A DNA stretch of 64,000 nucleotides from Brevibacterium sp. JSBI002 (GCF_026013965.1 NZ_CP110341.1:3410001-3474000), one strand, 5' to 3'. Shown: positions 54,167-63,344, counted from the first letter of the stretch. Notes: generated by a model not told the origin, from the sequence alone. Numbers and translations: made by a program.

Positions 54167-55969
54167 TCAGCCCTGAGCGCCCTTGCCGTCGTCGTCCTGT
54201 TCGTCGCCGGGCTCATCGCTGTCGGAGATGTCTGCCGCATCTGCTCCGGCCGCGCCTGCACCGCTCTCGTCGAGGCGGCGCTTCGCCTCATCGATGTAGG
54301 CCTGCACGTCGAAGCCGGTGGCCTTCTTCACCTCGTCTCCGATCCGGTCGAGGTCGACGCCGCTGTCATCGAGGAAGGCCTTCGGGTCGAATCCCGTGCC
54401 TGTCGATCGCTGTCCGGCCGACGCATCGTCCGCGACGACCCCGTCGACGATCTCGTCCGAGGAGCGGCCCGCCCCTGACGAACCACCGGAAGCGGGCCCC
54501 CCGGAACCGCCGGCCCCGCCAGAAGCACCGGGCCCCCCGGAACCGCCGGTCCCGCCAGAAGCACCGGTCCCGCCAGAACCGCCGGGCTCGCCCGAACCAT
54601 CATCACTCGAGCCAGCTCCGCCGGAGCGCTTCGCCTTGGCCACGAGGTCTGTGAGGTCGACACCGGTCGTTCCGCGCACGACCTCGAGGACCTGTGAGAG
54701 GTTGTTCGACACGGAGTTCGCGAGCTTCGACTCGCCGTCGGTGGACACAATGGAGAGATCCTTGATGTTCGCATACGGCGCCACCAGCTCCGCGGCGACC
54801 GAGGGCAGCACCTCGAGCACCTTCGACAGCACGGCCGCGTCATTGAACTGCTTGTAGGCCTCGGCCTGTGCACGCAGCGCCTCGGCTTCGGCTTCACCAC
54901 GGGCACGAATCGCATCGGCTTCGGCTTCACCTTCGAGGCGGATGGCCTCGGCGTCCTTCGACCGACGGTGGAGCTCGGCGGCGGCCTCGGCTCGACCCTG
55001 TGCCTCGATCTCATAGGCGCGGGCATCGGCCGCGGCCTGCTGCCGGTAGCGTTCGGCGTCGGCCGGGCGGCGCACTTCGGCGTCGAGCTGTTCGGCGCGC
55101 AGCTCCGCGGCCTCCTTGGCCACGATCCGGTCTTTCTCCAGCAGCTTCTGCTTCTCGGCCGCCGCGGCCAGCGGGCCGGCGTTGTCTGCCGTGGCCTGCC
55201 GCTGATCGGCCTCTTCCTTCAGCGCGGCCCTGCGCAGCGCCAGCTGCTGCTGCTGTTCGGCGATCGCCTGGTCGGTGAGCGCCTGCTGCTTCTGAGTCTC
55301 TTCGTTCTGCTGCGCCTGCTCGACGGCCGAAGCACGGCCAGCGTTCGCCTCGGCGATGGCGGCGTTCTTCGCCACCTCGGCGGCCTGCGGGCGACCCCAG
55401 TCGCGCAGGTAGCTGCCTTCGTCCTCGACGGCCGAGATCTGGAACGTGTCGATGATGAGGCCCTGATTGTTCATCGAGTGCGCGGACTCTTCCTGCACCT
55501 GCGCGGCGAAGGAAGCGCGGTCCTGAATGATCTGCTCGACGGTGAGCGTGCCGACCACGGCGCGCAGGGTGCCGGAGAGGATCTCCTTCGAGTAGTGGTC
55601 GATCTGGTCCTGCTGATCGAGGAAACGCTGCGCGGCCTTGCGCACATCATCCTCGGTGCCGCCGACCTTGACCTGGGCGACACCGCGCAGACGCAGGGCG
55701 ATGCCGTTGATGGAGATGCCGTCGATCTCGACGGAGATCTGCCGCGAGGACAGCGAAAGGATGAACGCCTTCTGCACGATCGGATAGACGACCGAGCGAC
55801 CCCCGATGACGATGCGACCGGTTCCCGAAGCGCCCGAGGCGTTCCGACCGGTGATGATGAGCGCCTCGGACGGTGAGGCGATCTTGTAGGAGCGCAGGAT
55901 CACGAACAGCGCGATCAGGATGATGATCACGAGGACGCCGATTCCTCCGGCGCCTAAGAGCAGGTCCAT
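54167..55969 (-). CDS. Flotillin-like SPFH protein
   Basis: 600 residues. One N-terminal membrane helix (about 8-25), an SPFH/band-7 domain (about 30-190), then a long coiled coil rich in Ala, Glu, Gln and Arg (about 200-400). The flotillin-type segment (VLEVLPSVAAELVAPYANIK) follows, then a Gly/Ser/Ala linker and an acidic helical tail. Flotillins order lipid microdomains. The Gly linker is encoded by a 36-bp tandem repeat. ATG 55969 has GAAAGG upstream; ATG 55984 is possible. Confidence 0.87.
   Translation of the reverse strand: MDLLLGAGGIGVLVIIILIALFVILRSYKIASPSEALIITGRNASGASGTGRIVIGGRSVVYPIVQKAFILSLSSRQISVEIDGISINGIALRLRGVAQVKVGGTEDDVRKAAQRFLDQQDQIDHYSKEILSGTLRAVVGTLTVEQIIQDRASFAAQVQEESAHSMNNQGLIIDTFQISAVEDEGSYLRDWGRPQAAEVAKNAAIAEANAGRASAVEQAQQNEETQKQQALTDQAIAEQQQQLALRRAALKEEADQRQATADNAGPLAAAAEKQKLLEKDRIVAKEAAELRAEQLDAEVRRPADAERYRQQAAADARAYEIEAQGRAEAAAELHRRSKDAEAIRLEGEAEADAIRARGEAEAEALRAQAEAYKQFNDAAVLSKVLEVLPSVAAELVAPYANIKDLSIVSTDGESKLANSVSNNLSQVLEVVRGTTGVDLTDLVAKAKRSGGAGSSDDGSGEPGGSGGTGASGGTGGSGGPGASGGAGGSGGPASGGSSGAGRSSDEIVDGVVADDASAGQRSTGTGFDPKAFLDDSGVDLDRIGDEVKKATGFDVQAYIDEAKRRLDESGAGAAGADAADISDSDEPGDEQDDDGKGAQG
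54494..54583. repeat. 36-bp tandem repeat, about 2.5 copies, inside the flotillin gene
   Basis: Units 54494-54529 and 54530-54565 differ at one base, and a half unit follows. 36 is a multiple of 3, so copy changes only lengthen the Gly/Ser/Ala linker by 12 residues each. It is a likely length-variable site. Confidence 0.8.
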
Positions 55970-56162
55970 CAGTGGGCCTTTCATCGCAGTGGGATGTGCC
56001 GACCGATCGCCGGCCGGCCCCTTTCATCCTAGGCCAGCCCACTGGCACGCAACAGGGTGGAAACCCTCGCGTTGAAGGGCAGAATCTCGCCGAGGCGGCC
56101 CGCCCTGAATGTCAACCGCGCGGTGGAAACCTTCCCTCACACCACTAATGCAGTGATCACGT

Positions 56163-56623
56163 TCACTTGCCCCATTCCCATGGCGGTCCGGCGATGAGCA
56201 GACCCGAGAAGACGAGGACGACGAAGATGACGCCAATGCCGATGGCCGCCCATGGGAAGCGGATGCACCACGAGGTGAGCTTCTCGAACCAGGTCTGCGG
56301 GGTGCGGCCGTTGCGACCCAGACCCCAATCGCCTCGAGGGACCCGGTCTTCTCCACCGAACGTTCGAAGGGAATCGTGGCATACGGAATGATCGCCGATC
56401 CCAGTCCCGTGGCGATGCGGCGCTTGCTCCACTGCTGCGAAGTGCCGACGCCGATGACGGCGATGACGAAGCAGATGAAGATGAAGCCGTGGATGCCGCC
56501 GCCGATCCGCACCCCCACCTCGGTGGTGTGGGTGACGTACTTGAGGAACATGCCGATCAGCAGCAGAGTCCAGGTCACGGTCTCGGCGATGGCGAAGAAG
56601 GTGAAGAAACGTTTGGGAGTCAC
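56163..56623 (-). pseudogene. DUF3817 membrane protein, frameshifted
   Basis: Small integral membrane protein. The first 90 or so codons encode helices with KRFFTFFAIAETVTWTLLLIG and GIHGFIFICFVIAVIGVG, typical of DUF3817. Past ERSVEKTG the frame turns into low-complexity Ser/Arg sequence. Adding one G near 56343 instead gives GDWGLGRNGRTPQTWFEKL and a last helix ending in PPWEWGK, 153 residues in all. So a single G appears missing. The function of DUF3817 is unknown. Confidence 0.8.
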
Positions 56624-56778
56624 AGAAGACCATTGTGCCCGGACAAGGTGAACGCCCCCTGAGGGGCGCCGCCAGGTGAGTCGCTCGATCTCAGATCTGG
56701 TTCAGGGCAGGCTCAGCCTCGTCATCCGTCCGCCGTCGTATCCGCACCGCAGCCATCGTCATCTTCGCAGACGGCAAC

Positions 56779-56828
56779 GGCCCGATGCGGGCCGGTGACC
56801 GCGTCCAGTCACCGACCCGCATCGGGCC
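56779..56828. terminator. Hairpin after the aminopeptidase gene
   Basis: A 21-bp stem with one mismatch (56779-56799 with 56808-56828) and an 8-nt loop, 37 nt past the minus-strand stop. Confidence 0.75.
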
Positions 56829-56865
56829 GCTCGTGCCGATCAGGGCACGTCGTCTCGGCTGCCGC

Positions 56866-58997
56866 TCAGTTGCGGCGGCGGCGTGAACCCAGCGTCATCG
56901 CCACACCGAGCACGATGAGCGCTCCGGCCGACAGAATCAGCGGCAGGGCTTCGTTACCGGTGCGCGGCAGGTCTCCTCCGCCGCCACCGTTGCCTCCGTC
57001 ACCGGCTCCCGGTCCGTCACCTTCGGCGACGACCTCGAAGGATCCGGTCAGCGGATCTCCGCCTTCGCAGTCGACGGCGACGTCGTAGGTTCCGATGTAG
57101 CTGTCGACCATCGATGCATCGAGTCCGCGGACTCCGAATCGGGCAGTACCGTCGGCGCGACCTCGGCAGTCTGTTCGAACTTCTCGATCTTCCCGTTGTT
57201 CGGGGTCACCGTCATCGTCGCCGTGGTGTCGGCGGTGCAGCCGGTGGCCGCGACCTGGACTCCCTTCTCACTGACGAAGTCCGGTGCCTCGATCGTCTTC
57301 GGATCGATGCTAAGAGCTCGCTCTTCAGGAGCCTCGGTCGGCGTCTCCGTGGGCGGATCAGTGGGATCGGTGGGCGGAGTCGTCGGATCGGTCGGAGGAT
57401 CCGTCGGCGCGTCGGTGAGGTCATAGGCCAGCGTGTGGACGGCGAAGCCGATGGCGGGAGCGAAGATGTCGATGGACTCCTTGCTCACGTTCTCGATCGT
57501 GTCCGTGGCCTGGTGATAGTTCGTGTCGTGCTTCGCACCGACGGTGCCGCCGAACATCTCGGCTTCCTCGGCGGTCTTCGTGCCGTCGGCGCCGGAGAAC
57601 AGACCGCTGGCCGGAATGCCGTTGTCGATGAACGCCTGGTAGTCCGAGCGTCCGGAGAAGTCGGTACCGACATTGGGCTGGTCGATATCGGCGAAGTAGT
57701 CGGTGAAGACCTTCTCGAGTTCGGCCGAGCCTTCGGGGACGTTGACGCCGTCGGGGATCGGCACATCGGAGCCGTCCGAGTCGAGCGTGCCGACGATGTA
57801 GTTGTCGGAGCCGATCATGTCGAAGTTCATGTACGACTTGATCTTGCCCAACTCGGCATCGCCGAGGCTCGCGACATACTCGGTCGAACCGACGAGTCCG
57901 ACCTCTTCTGCGCCCCACCAGCCGAAGCGGATGGCGTTGTCGACCTCGGTCGGCTGCTCGGCGAGCGCTTCGGCCGAAGCGAGGAGTGCGGCAGATCCCG
58001 AGCCGTTGTCGTTGACTCCGGGACCTTCTTCGACGCCGTCGAGGTGGGCACCGAACATCTGGACGTTGTCGTGGTCGCCGGCCTTGGTTTCGGCGATGAC
58101 ATTCCAGGTCGTCTCGGTGACGAACTCAGTCTCGAGCGTGAAGTCGGCAGTCAGGGCCGCGGCTTCCTGTGCCTCTGCCTGACCTCCTTCGGCCTCATCG
58201 GCCTCATCGGCTTCGTCGGCACCCTGCCCGAGTCCTGCCTCGGCGTCGGTCTGGCTGCCGGATTCGGTGCCGGCCTCGGCGCCTGCGGCTTCGACCTTCT
58301 CAAGGAGCTCGGTGCCGACGTTGTAGGTGACCGTCACCGTCGGGGCGCTGCCCTCCATACGTTCGCCGAGGGTGGCGTTGAGCTCCTCGTCGGGATTGGC
58401 TTTGTCGTTGTTGTAGATGATGACCGCCGCAGCACCGGCCTCGGTGGCGGCCTTGGTCTTGTCACCGAAGGCGCATTCGCCGCGGGACACGAGCACGAGG
58501 GCGCCCTCGGCGCTGTCATCGAAGTCGCTCGCCTGGCAGCCGAGCTGTCCGCCGGCAAGATCGCTGTTGTCGTCATCGACCGGCAGCACCACCGGCAGAT
58601 CGGTCAGCGGCGCGGTCGTTCCCTCTGTATATGAGGCGGTCGCCACCTTGACTGTCTCTCCGTCGACCTTGACGTCGACGGTGCCGAAATCCTGGCTCTC
58701 GACGTCGAATGCGTGACGCTTCACATCGAATGCGCCGGTCGCCTCGAGGGTGGATTCGACGTATTCCACGGCTTCTTCGTAGCCGGGCGTACCCAGCGCA
58801 CGGAACCCTTCATCCGCGTGCGAGGTGGAGATATCGGAGATCTTCTGCAGATGCTCCATCACGGCGTCGCCGTTGACGCCCATATCGGTGTGTTCAGTTG
58901 GTCCCGCGGTGCCCGTCGCCAGTGCCGGGCTCACTCCGCCGAGGACCAGTCCGGCCGTGGCGGTGACCGCCAGCCAGCTCTTCGTGCGCAACTTCAT
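56866..58997 (-). CDS. LPxTG-anchored M28 aminopeptidase, frameshifted near the C-terminus
   Basis: A secreted zinc peptidase. Signal peptide 1-32 (MKLRTKSWLAVTATAGLVLG, then PALATG), PA domain (GQLGCQASDF, GECAFGDKTKAATEAGAAAV), then M28 ligands in HLDGVEEGPGVNDNGSG, WWGAEEVGLVGS, MNFDMIGS and HDTNYHQATDT. A Pro/Thr linker of PTDP repeats follows. In one frame the protein stops at 57048. One G added near 57125 joins it to a tail ending DLPRTGNEALPL, a membrane helix and RRRR, the sortase signal, for 710 residues. GAAAGGA precedes ATG 58997. It would sit on the cell wall. Confidence 0.85.
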
Positions 58998-59190
58998 GGA
59001 GTTCCTTTCGCTCCTTTGTCTGTGTCCAGAGGAATCGCACATGACGGCGCACCGGAAGCGACCGCCACGGTATGACTCCTCGGCCATACCGGTGTCGGCC
59101 CATCTTCGGCTGCACTTACGGGGAAGCTCGATTCTGACGCTTCGCCATGATTCGCCATTGGTAACGAATCACATGCTTCTATAACGAAAC

Positions 59191-59206
59191 GGTGACACAA
59201 CTCACA
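59191..59206. promoter_or_regulatory. CRP/GlxR-like palindrome
   Basis: GGTGA-N6-TCACA differs from TGTGA-N6-TCACA at one of ten positions. It is about 195 nt from the aminopeptidase start and 300 nt from the VIT1 gene, so control of the aminopeptidase is more likely. Confidence 0.5.
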
Positions 59207-59489
59207 TTGGTCATTAATCTAACGCACCTCAGCAGCCTTTCATGTTACGAATTGATAACAACCGGTCACTGATTGGTTTCGTAAGCGCGGACAACCTGCG
59301 GTTCACATGCGGATTCTCTGCGGCAGCTGCGGCCGTACCACCGGTCATTCCCGCGGTATCCCGGCCCCGCCCGGGGCCCGCCCCGCACACCCCACCGCTC
59401 ACCCCCAACCACCGTCTCTGTCGCGCACCTCAAACCGTCGTCTCCCTCGCAGACCGCCGCCCACCCCTGCCGCAATCAGACCACACGAC

Positions 59490-59495
59490 TAGACT
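59490..59495 (+). promoter_or_regulatory. -10 box of a leaderless VIT1 transcript
   Basis: TAGACT ends 7 nt before GTG 59503, with no ribosome site. Confidence 0.55.
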
Positions 59496-59502
59496 CTGAC
59501 CA

Positions 59503-60606
59503 GTGACGACCAACGACTCTCCGGGAGCGACTCCGCCCGCCGCGCCCGACCGGCGGACCATTCGCCGCTGGCAACGCTACCTCGCCAACGAACGGCTCGA
59601 GGAACGGGTGTATCGCAACCTCGCCGAACGCCGTAAGGGCGAGGACCGTGAGATCCTGCTCAGCCTCGCCGCAGCGGAATCCCGGCATCAGGAACATTGG
59701 ATCTCCCTCCTCGGCGAACACGCGCAGAAGCGCCGCTCCGCCGATCTCGTCACCCGCTGCCTGGCGTTCCTCGGCCGCATGTTCGGCTCCGTGTTCGTCC
59801 TCGCCCTTGCTCAGCAGTCCGAGACGAGCTCGCCGTACGACGAAGACGAAGCCGCCTCGGCCGAGATGGCTGCCGACGAACGTATCCACGCCGAGGTGGT
59901 CCGTGCCCTGGCCGCCCGTTCCCGTGCCCGCCTGTCGGGGAACTTCCGTGCCGCCGTCTTCGGTGCCAACGACGGCTTGGTGTCGAACCTCGCCCTCGTC
60001 CTCGGTGTCGGCGCGGCTGGAGTCTCGAACACCGTCATCCTGCTCACCGGCGTGTCCGGACTGCTCGCCGGAGCCCTGTCGATGGGAGCCGGCGAGTACA
60101 TCTCGGTGCGCTCCCAGCGCGAACTCCTCGACGCCTCCACTCCGGATCCCGAGTCCCGGCACGCTCTGGCCGACCTCAACATCGACGCCAACGAGCTCGC
60201 TCTCGTCTTCCGCGCCCGCGGAATGGAAGCCGGCGAAGCCGAGGCCCGCGCCAACCGCACGATCGCGGCGGCGAAGAACAAACAGGCACCGAGGCTGCCG
60301 AACCTCGACTCCGAAGTCGACCGCGACGAACTGGGCACCGGCCTCGGCGCCGCCCTTTCAAGCTTCTGCTTCTTCTCCTCCGGCGCGCTCATCCCGATCC
60401 TGCCGTACATCTTCGGCATGTCCGGACTGCCCGCCGTGTTCGTGTCCGCCGGCCTCGTCGGCATCGCGCTGCTGTTCACCGGCGGCATCGTCGGCCTGCT
60501 CTCCGGCAAATCGCCCGGCCCCCGCGCTCTGCGCCAACTCGGCATCGGCTTCGGTGCCGCCGCCGTGACCTACGCCCTCGGCCTGCTCTTCGGAGGTACC
60601 GCATGA
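59503..60606 (+). CDS. Ferritin-like/VIT1 iron-manganese transporter
   Basis: 367 residues. Residues 20-130 form a ferritin-like helical bundle with metal-binding Glu/His (NERLEERVYRNLAERR, AAAESRHQEHW). The C-terminal part has about five membrane helices of the VIT1/CCC1 family (FGANDGLVSNLALVLGV, SMGAGEYISVRSQ). The architecture resembles MbfA, which exports iron. It overlaps pabC by 4 nt (ATGA). GTG 59503 is probably leaderless. Confidence 0.87.
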   Translation: MTTNDSPGATPPAAPDRRTIRRWQRYLANERLEERVYRNLAERRKGEDREILLSLAAAESRHQEHWISLLGEHAQKRRSADLVTRCLAFLGRMFGSVFVLALAQQSETSSPYDEDEAASAEMAADERIHAEVVRALAARSRARLSGNFRAAVFGANDGLVSNLALVLGVGAAGVSNTVILLTGVSGLLAGALSMGAGEYISVRSQRELLDASTPDPESRHALADLNIDANELALVFRARGMEAGEAEARANRTIAAAKNKQAPRLPNLDSEVDRDELGTGLGAALSSFCFFSSGALIPILPYIFGMSGLPAVFVSAGLVGIALLFTGGIVGLLSGKSPGPRALRQLGIGFGAAAVTYALGLLFGGTA

Positions 60607-61490
60607 CCGATCCGCTCATCCTCGTCGACCCCGCCACCGGCACGTTCGAACTCACCGACCTGCCTTCCGCCCAACTGCCCGTCACGGACCTCTCCGCTCA
60701 TCGCGGAGATGGGATCTTCGAAACCGTACTGGTGAGCGTGGGTGCGCACGGTGCCACCGTGGTGTCACGAGAACGGCACTTCACCCGGTTCCGCGCGTCC
60801 GCCTCGGCGCTGAATCTGCCCGATCCTGACCAAGGCCTGTGGGATCGGGTCATCGATTCCCTCATCGCCGAGGTGGCCGCCGCCGATCCCGAGAATGTCG
60901 AGTTCGGGATCCGCTACGCCCTCTCCCGCGGGGAGCAGGACGCGAACGGCGCGTTCCGGAGCCGCGGATGGGCCTTTCCCGTGCCCGTGGACGACCACAT
61001 CCGTACAGCTCGGGAGCACGGTGTCACCGCCGTCAGCCTCGACCGCGGATTCGACGCCTATATCGGCAGCAAGGCACCGTGGCTGCTCATCGGCGCGAAG
61101 ACTCTGTCCTATGCGGTCAATCAGGCCGCCGGCCGCTATGCCGCGGCCAATGACGCCGATGAGGCGCTTTTCGTCTCCCATGACGGAATCGTGCTCGAAG
61201 GACCGACCGCGAATCTCATCATCCGCCGAGGCGACCACCTGCTCACTCCGAATCCGGAGGCGGGCCTGCTGTCGGGAACGACGCAGCGCCTCATCTTCGA
61301 TCATGCGGAGGAACTGGGCCTGAGCGCCGAATATGCCGACCTGAGCCTCGACGACGTCAAGGCGGCGGATGGGGCTTGGTACGTCTCGTCGATGCGCACG
61401 GCGGTCGCGCTGAGCGAACTCGACGGGAACGCGATCTCAGTTGATCAGACTCTGACTGACCGGTTCCAGGAGATCATCCGCGGACGGTGA
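60603..61490 (+). CDS. pabC: Aminodeoxychorismate lyase-like class IV aminotransferase
   Basis: 295 residues of PLP fold-type IV. HRGDGIFETVLV at the start, the PLP Lys in IGAKTLSYAVN (about 160), and LEGPTANLII. ADC lyase makes 4-aminobenzoate for folate; D-amino acid and branched-chain transaminases share the fold, so the name is probable only. It is translationally coupled to the VIT1 gene. Confidence 0.8.
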   Translation: MTDPLILVDPATGTFELTDLPSAQLPVTDLSAHRGDGIFETVLVSVGAHGATVVSRERHFTRFRASASALNLPDPDQGLWDRVIDSLIAEVAAADPENVEFGIRYALSRGEQDANGAFRSRGWAFPVPVDDHIRTAREHGVTAVSLDRGFDAYIGSKAPWLLIGAKTLSYAVNQAAGRYAAANDADEALFVSHDGIVLEGPTANLIIRRGDHLLTPNPEAGLLSGTTQRLIFDHAEELGLSAEYADLSLDDVKAADGAWYVSSMRTAVALSELDGNAISVDQTLTDRFQEIIRGR

Positions 61491-61523
61491 GGCCGCGGGA
61501 GCCGCCGGCTCCGAGCGGCGGCA

Positions 61524-61589
61524 GGCGCCTTCGGGATGCGCTGCCCCGGGGTAGCCGGACTCTGGGCGCCTTCGGGGATGCGCTGCCCC
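61524..61589. repeat. 24-bp direct repeat after pabC
   Basis: GGCGCCTTCGGG then ATGCGCTGCCCC occurs at 61524-61547 and, with one extra G, at 61565-61589. Confidence 0.65.
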
Positions 61590-61609
61590 GAGCCCTCAGG
61601 CTCGGGGCA
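61584..61609. terminator. Hairpin between pabC and a small membrane gene
   Basis: TGCCCCGAGCC-CTCA-GGCTCGGGGCA, a perfect 11-bp stem. It overlaps the stop of the convergent small gene. Confidence 0.75.
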
Positions 61610-61796
61610 GAGCGTCGGCGGGTTTCGCCGAGGGGAGAGTGAAGGCGAGAACGAGCCCGAGGATGCAGGCGGCGCAGCTGATCAGCCACACCGGCCAGAA
61701 GACGCCGGACATTCCCGGCAGCAGCGCAAGCAGGAATCCGAGGGCGCCACAGACGAACAGTCCGGTGACGACGCGCGTCTTCCACTTCCTCAGCAT
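61596..61796 (-). CDS. Small two-helix membrane protein
   Basis: 66 residues: a basic start (LRKWKTR), helices at about 9-27 and 32-52, then a short polar tail. No family recognised. GAGAAAGG precedes ATG 61796, which supports translation. Confidence 0.6.
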   Translation of the reverse strand: MLRKWKTRVVTGLFVCGALGFLLALLPGMSGVFWPVWLISCAACILGLVLAFTLPSAKPADALPRA

Positions 61797-62043
61797 CGTG
61801 TGCCTTTCTCTTCACGTTTCGACCCAGACCTTCCCTTGCCCGATCGAAGCGTGCTCTCACGCTATCTCCCCCGGTCTGCCGGGCACATCCCCCAAAAGTA
61901 TGAAATGAGCGAACTTTCTCGACCTCGTTCAATCTCGGGTGGCCTCGCGCGCATCGTCCTGCGTTAGTGTTGACTTCGACGGAATACGTTCCCGCGTCTC
62001 GTGAGAGTCGTGGGACTCAATGTTCAAAGGAAAGGACACGAGC

Positions 62044-62343
62044 ATGGGAAAGCTCGCTTGGCAGATCATCGGCGTGGGAGCGCCTATCGCAGCTGCATTC
62101 GTCGCTCGCAAGACCCTGACCTTCGCGTGGGAGAAGTCGACGAAGCGCCCGGCGCCGTCGAACCCCGTCGATGACGAGATCTCGATGTCCGAGGCCCTGG
62201 CCTGGACGATCGTCTCCGGTGTCGGTGTGGCCGTGGCTCAGCTCGTAGTTCAGCGCATCGCCGCGAACACCGTGCGCAACAACTTCGGCGATGAGGCCCT
62301 GCCGAAGAAGTTCCGCAAGCAGATCGAAGAGGCCACCGACTGA
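62044..62343 (+). CDS. DUF4235 family protein
   Basis: 99 residues. Two membrane helices: MGKLAWQIIGVGAPIAAAFV, and EALAWTIVSGVGVAVAQLVV. TFAWEKSTKRPAPSNP between them is typical of DUF4235. The function is unknown. AAAGGA lies 8 nt before ATG 62044; a strong terminator follows. Confidence 0.85.
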   Translation: MGKLAWQIIGVGAPIAAAFVARKTLTFAWEKSTKRPAPSNPVDDEISMSEALAWTIVSGVGVAVAQLVVQRIAANTVRNNFGDEALPKKFRKQIEEATD

Positions 62344-62377
62344 TCTTCCGCTGACCTTCTGCTGCTTCTGCAGCAGC

Positions 62378-62415
62378 GAAGCGGCCCGCGAAGCGCATGC
62401 TTCGCGGGCCGCTTC
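62378..62415. terminator. Bidirectional terminator
   Basis: A perfect 17-bp stem (62378-62394 with 62399-62415) with loop GCAT and a TTCTCTT tail, between convergent genes. Confidence 0.9.
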
Positions 62416-62426
62416 TTCTCTTGCGG

Positions 62427-63296
62427 TCAGCCGGTGACGCGGTCGAGGATCTCGGCGAGGACTGCTGCCTCGATCTGCCCCGGCGCCGAAGCCAGACGGA
62501 TCTGCGCGAAAGTGGCACAGCTGCCGAAGTCGGCGCCCATGATCCTGCTCGTCCGGCCCAATGGACCCATCGAGATTCCGAGCACGGGAACCGGCAGCGA
62601 GGCATCTGCCGCGGCCGTCGCCTCCAGGAGACGCAGAACATCGGCCGGCGCCTGCGGCATCATCGCAACCTTGGCCACATCAGCACCGGCCTCGCTCATC
62701 TCTGCGAACGTCTTCAGCAGGCGTTCGACAGAATCCGTGGACTCGAAATTGTGGTGTGAGGCGACGACGGGCACGCCCGCTTCCCGCGCCGAGGCGATGA
62801 GGGAGCCCGACTCGGCCCGATCGATCTCAACGTCGATGGCCACGGGAACGCCCGAGGCGGCGGTGCCGGTGGGACCGGTGCCGGCAGCAGTTCCGGCGTC
62901 CGCCTCGACGTCGGCGACCCCGGCGATGAGTTCCCGCACCACCTCGGCGTAGTCATCCTCGATGATCTCCACCTGCCCTCCCTCGAAACCGGTGCGGACG
63001 GTCAGGAGGATCGGCAGCCCCGCTGTGAGTGCACGCGGAAGCAGACGAAGGGCCGCCCCGGCGAGGCTGTGCACACTCCTGTGCACCCCACCCTGCGCGA
63101 AACCGGAGGCGACGACGAGCAAAGGATCGATGCGCCATTCGACGGCGTCGACGATTCCGGTCGCAGCGGCTGCGGCGCATTCGGCAGTGAGCTCATCTGC
63201 ATCGATCGCCTGTGTCGGCACGATGACGGCAGGTCGCCCAGGATTGCGCACCGCGGGCGATCCTGCGGCAGGATTGAGGAACGGCAATGATTTCAT
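62427..63296 (-). CDS. aroD: 3-Dehydroquinate dehydratase, type I
   Basis: 289 residues. Glu53-Trp-Arg55 binds substrate, His182 (ASHHNF) is the general base and Lys209 (VAKVAM) the Schiff base; MGPLGRTSR is near the C-terminus. It removes water from dehydroquinate in the shikimate pathway. An Ala/Gly/Thr-rich insert (about 132-149) is unusual. Type I is less common in actinobacteria than type II, so a second enzyme may exist elsewhere. Confidence 0.92.
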   Translation of the reverse strand: MKSLPFLNPAAGSPAVRNPGRPAVIVPTQAIDADELTAECAAAAATGIVDAVEWRIDPLLVVASGFAQGGVHRSVHSLAGAALRLLPRALTAGLPILLTVRTGFEGGQVEIIEDDYAEVVRELIAGVADVEADAGTAAGTGPTGTAASGVPVAIDVEIDRAESGSLIASAREAGVPVVASHHNFESTDSVERLLKTFAEMSEAGADVAKVAMMPQAPADVLRLLEATAAADASLPVPVLGISMGPLGRTSRIMGADFGSCATFAQIRLASAPGQIEAAVLAEILDRVTG

Positions 63297-63344
63297 TTCT
63301 CAAGCGTAGGCGGTGACCAGGCGCGCGCAGGTAGGAGGACACGG

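Larger units (their letters stand above)
58998..59502. other. 505-nt divergent promoter region
   Basis: No convincing gene. It is more AT-rich than its surroundings between about 59140 and 59285. It holds a CRP/GlxR-like site (listed) and the -10 of the leaderless VIT1 gene. No firm promoter for the aminopeptidase was found. Confidence 0.5.

Noticed and set aside
54494..54583. CRISPR-like repeats
   Set aside because: The units are adjacent with no spacers, lie in frame within a gene and encode a Gly/Ser linker.
780..60790. CCGAGGCGG as a polar chromosome-segregation signal
   Set aside because: Copies occur about equally on both strands throughout, so no polarity is present.
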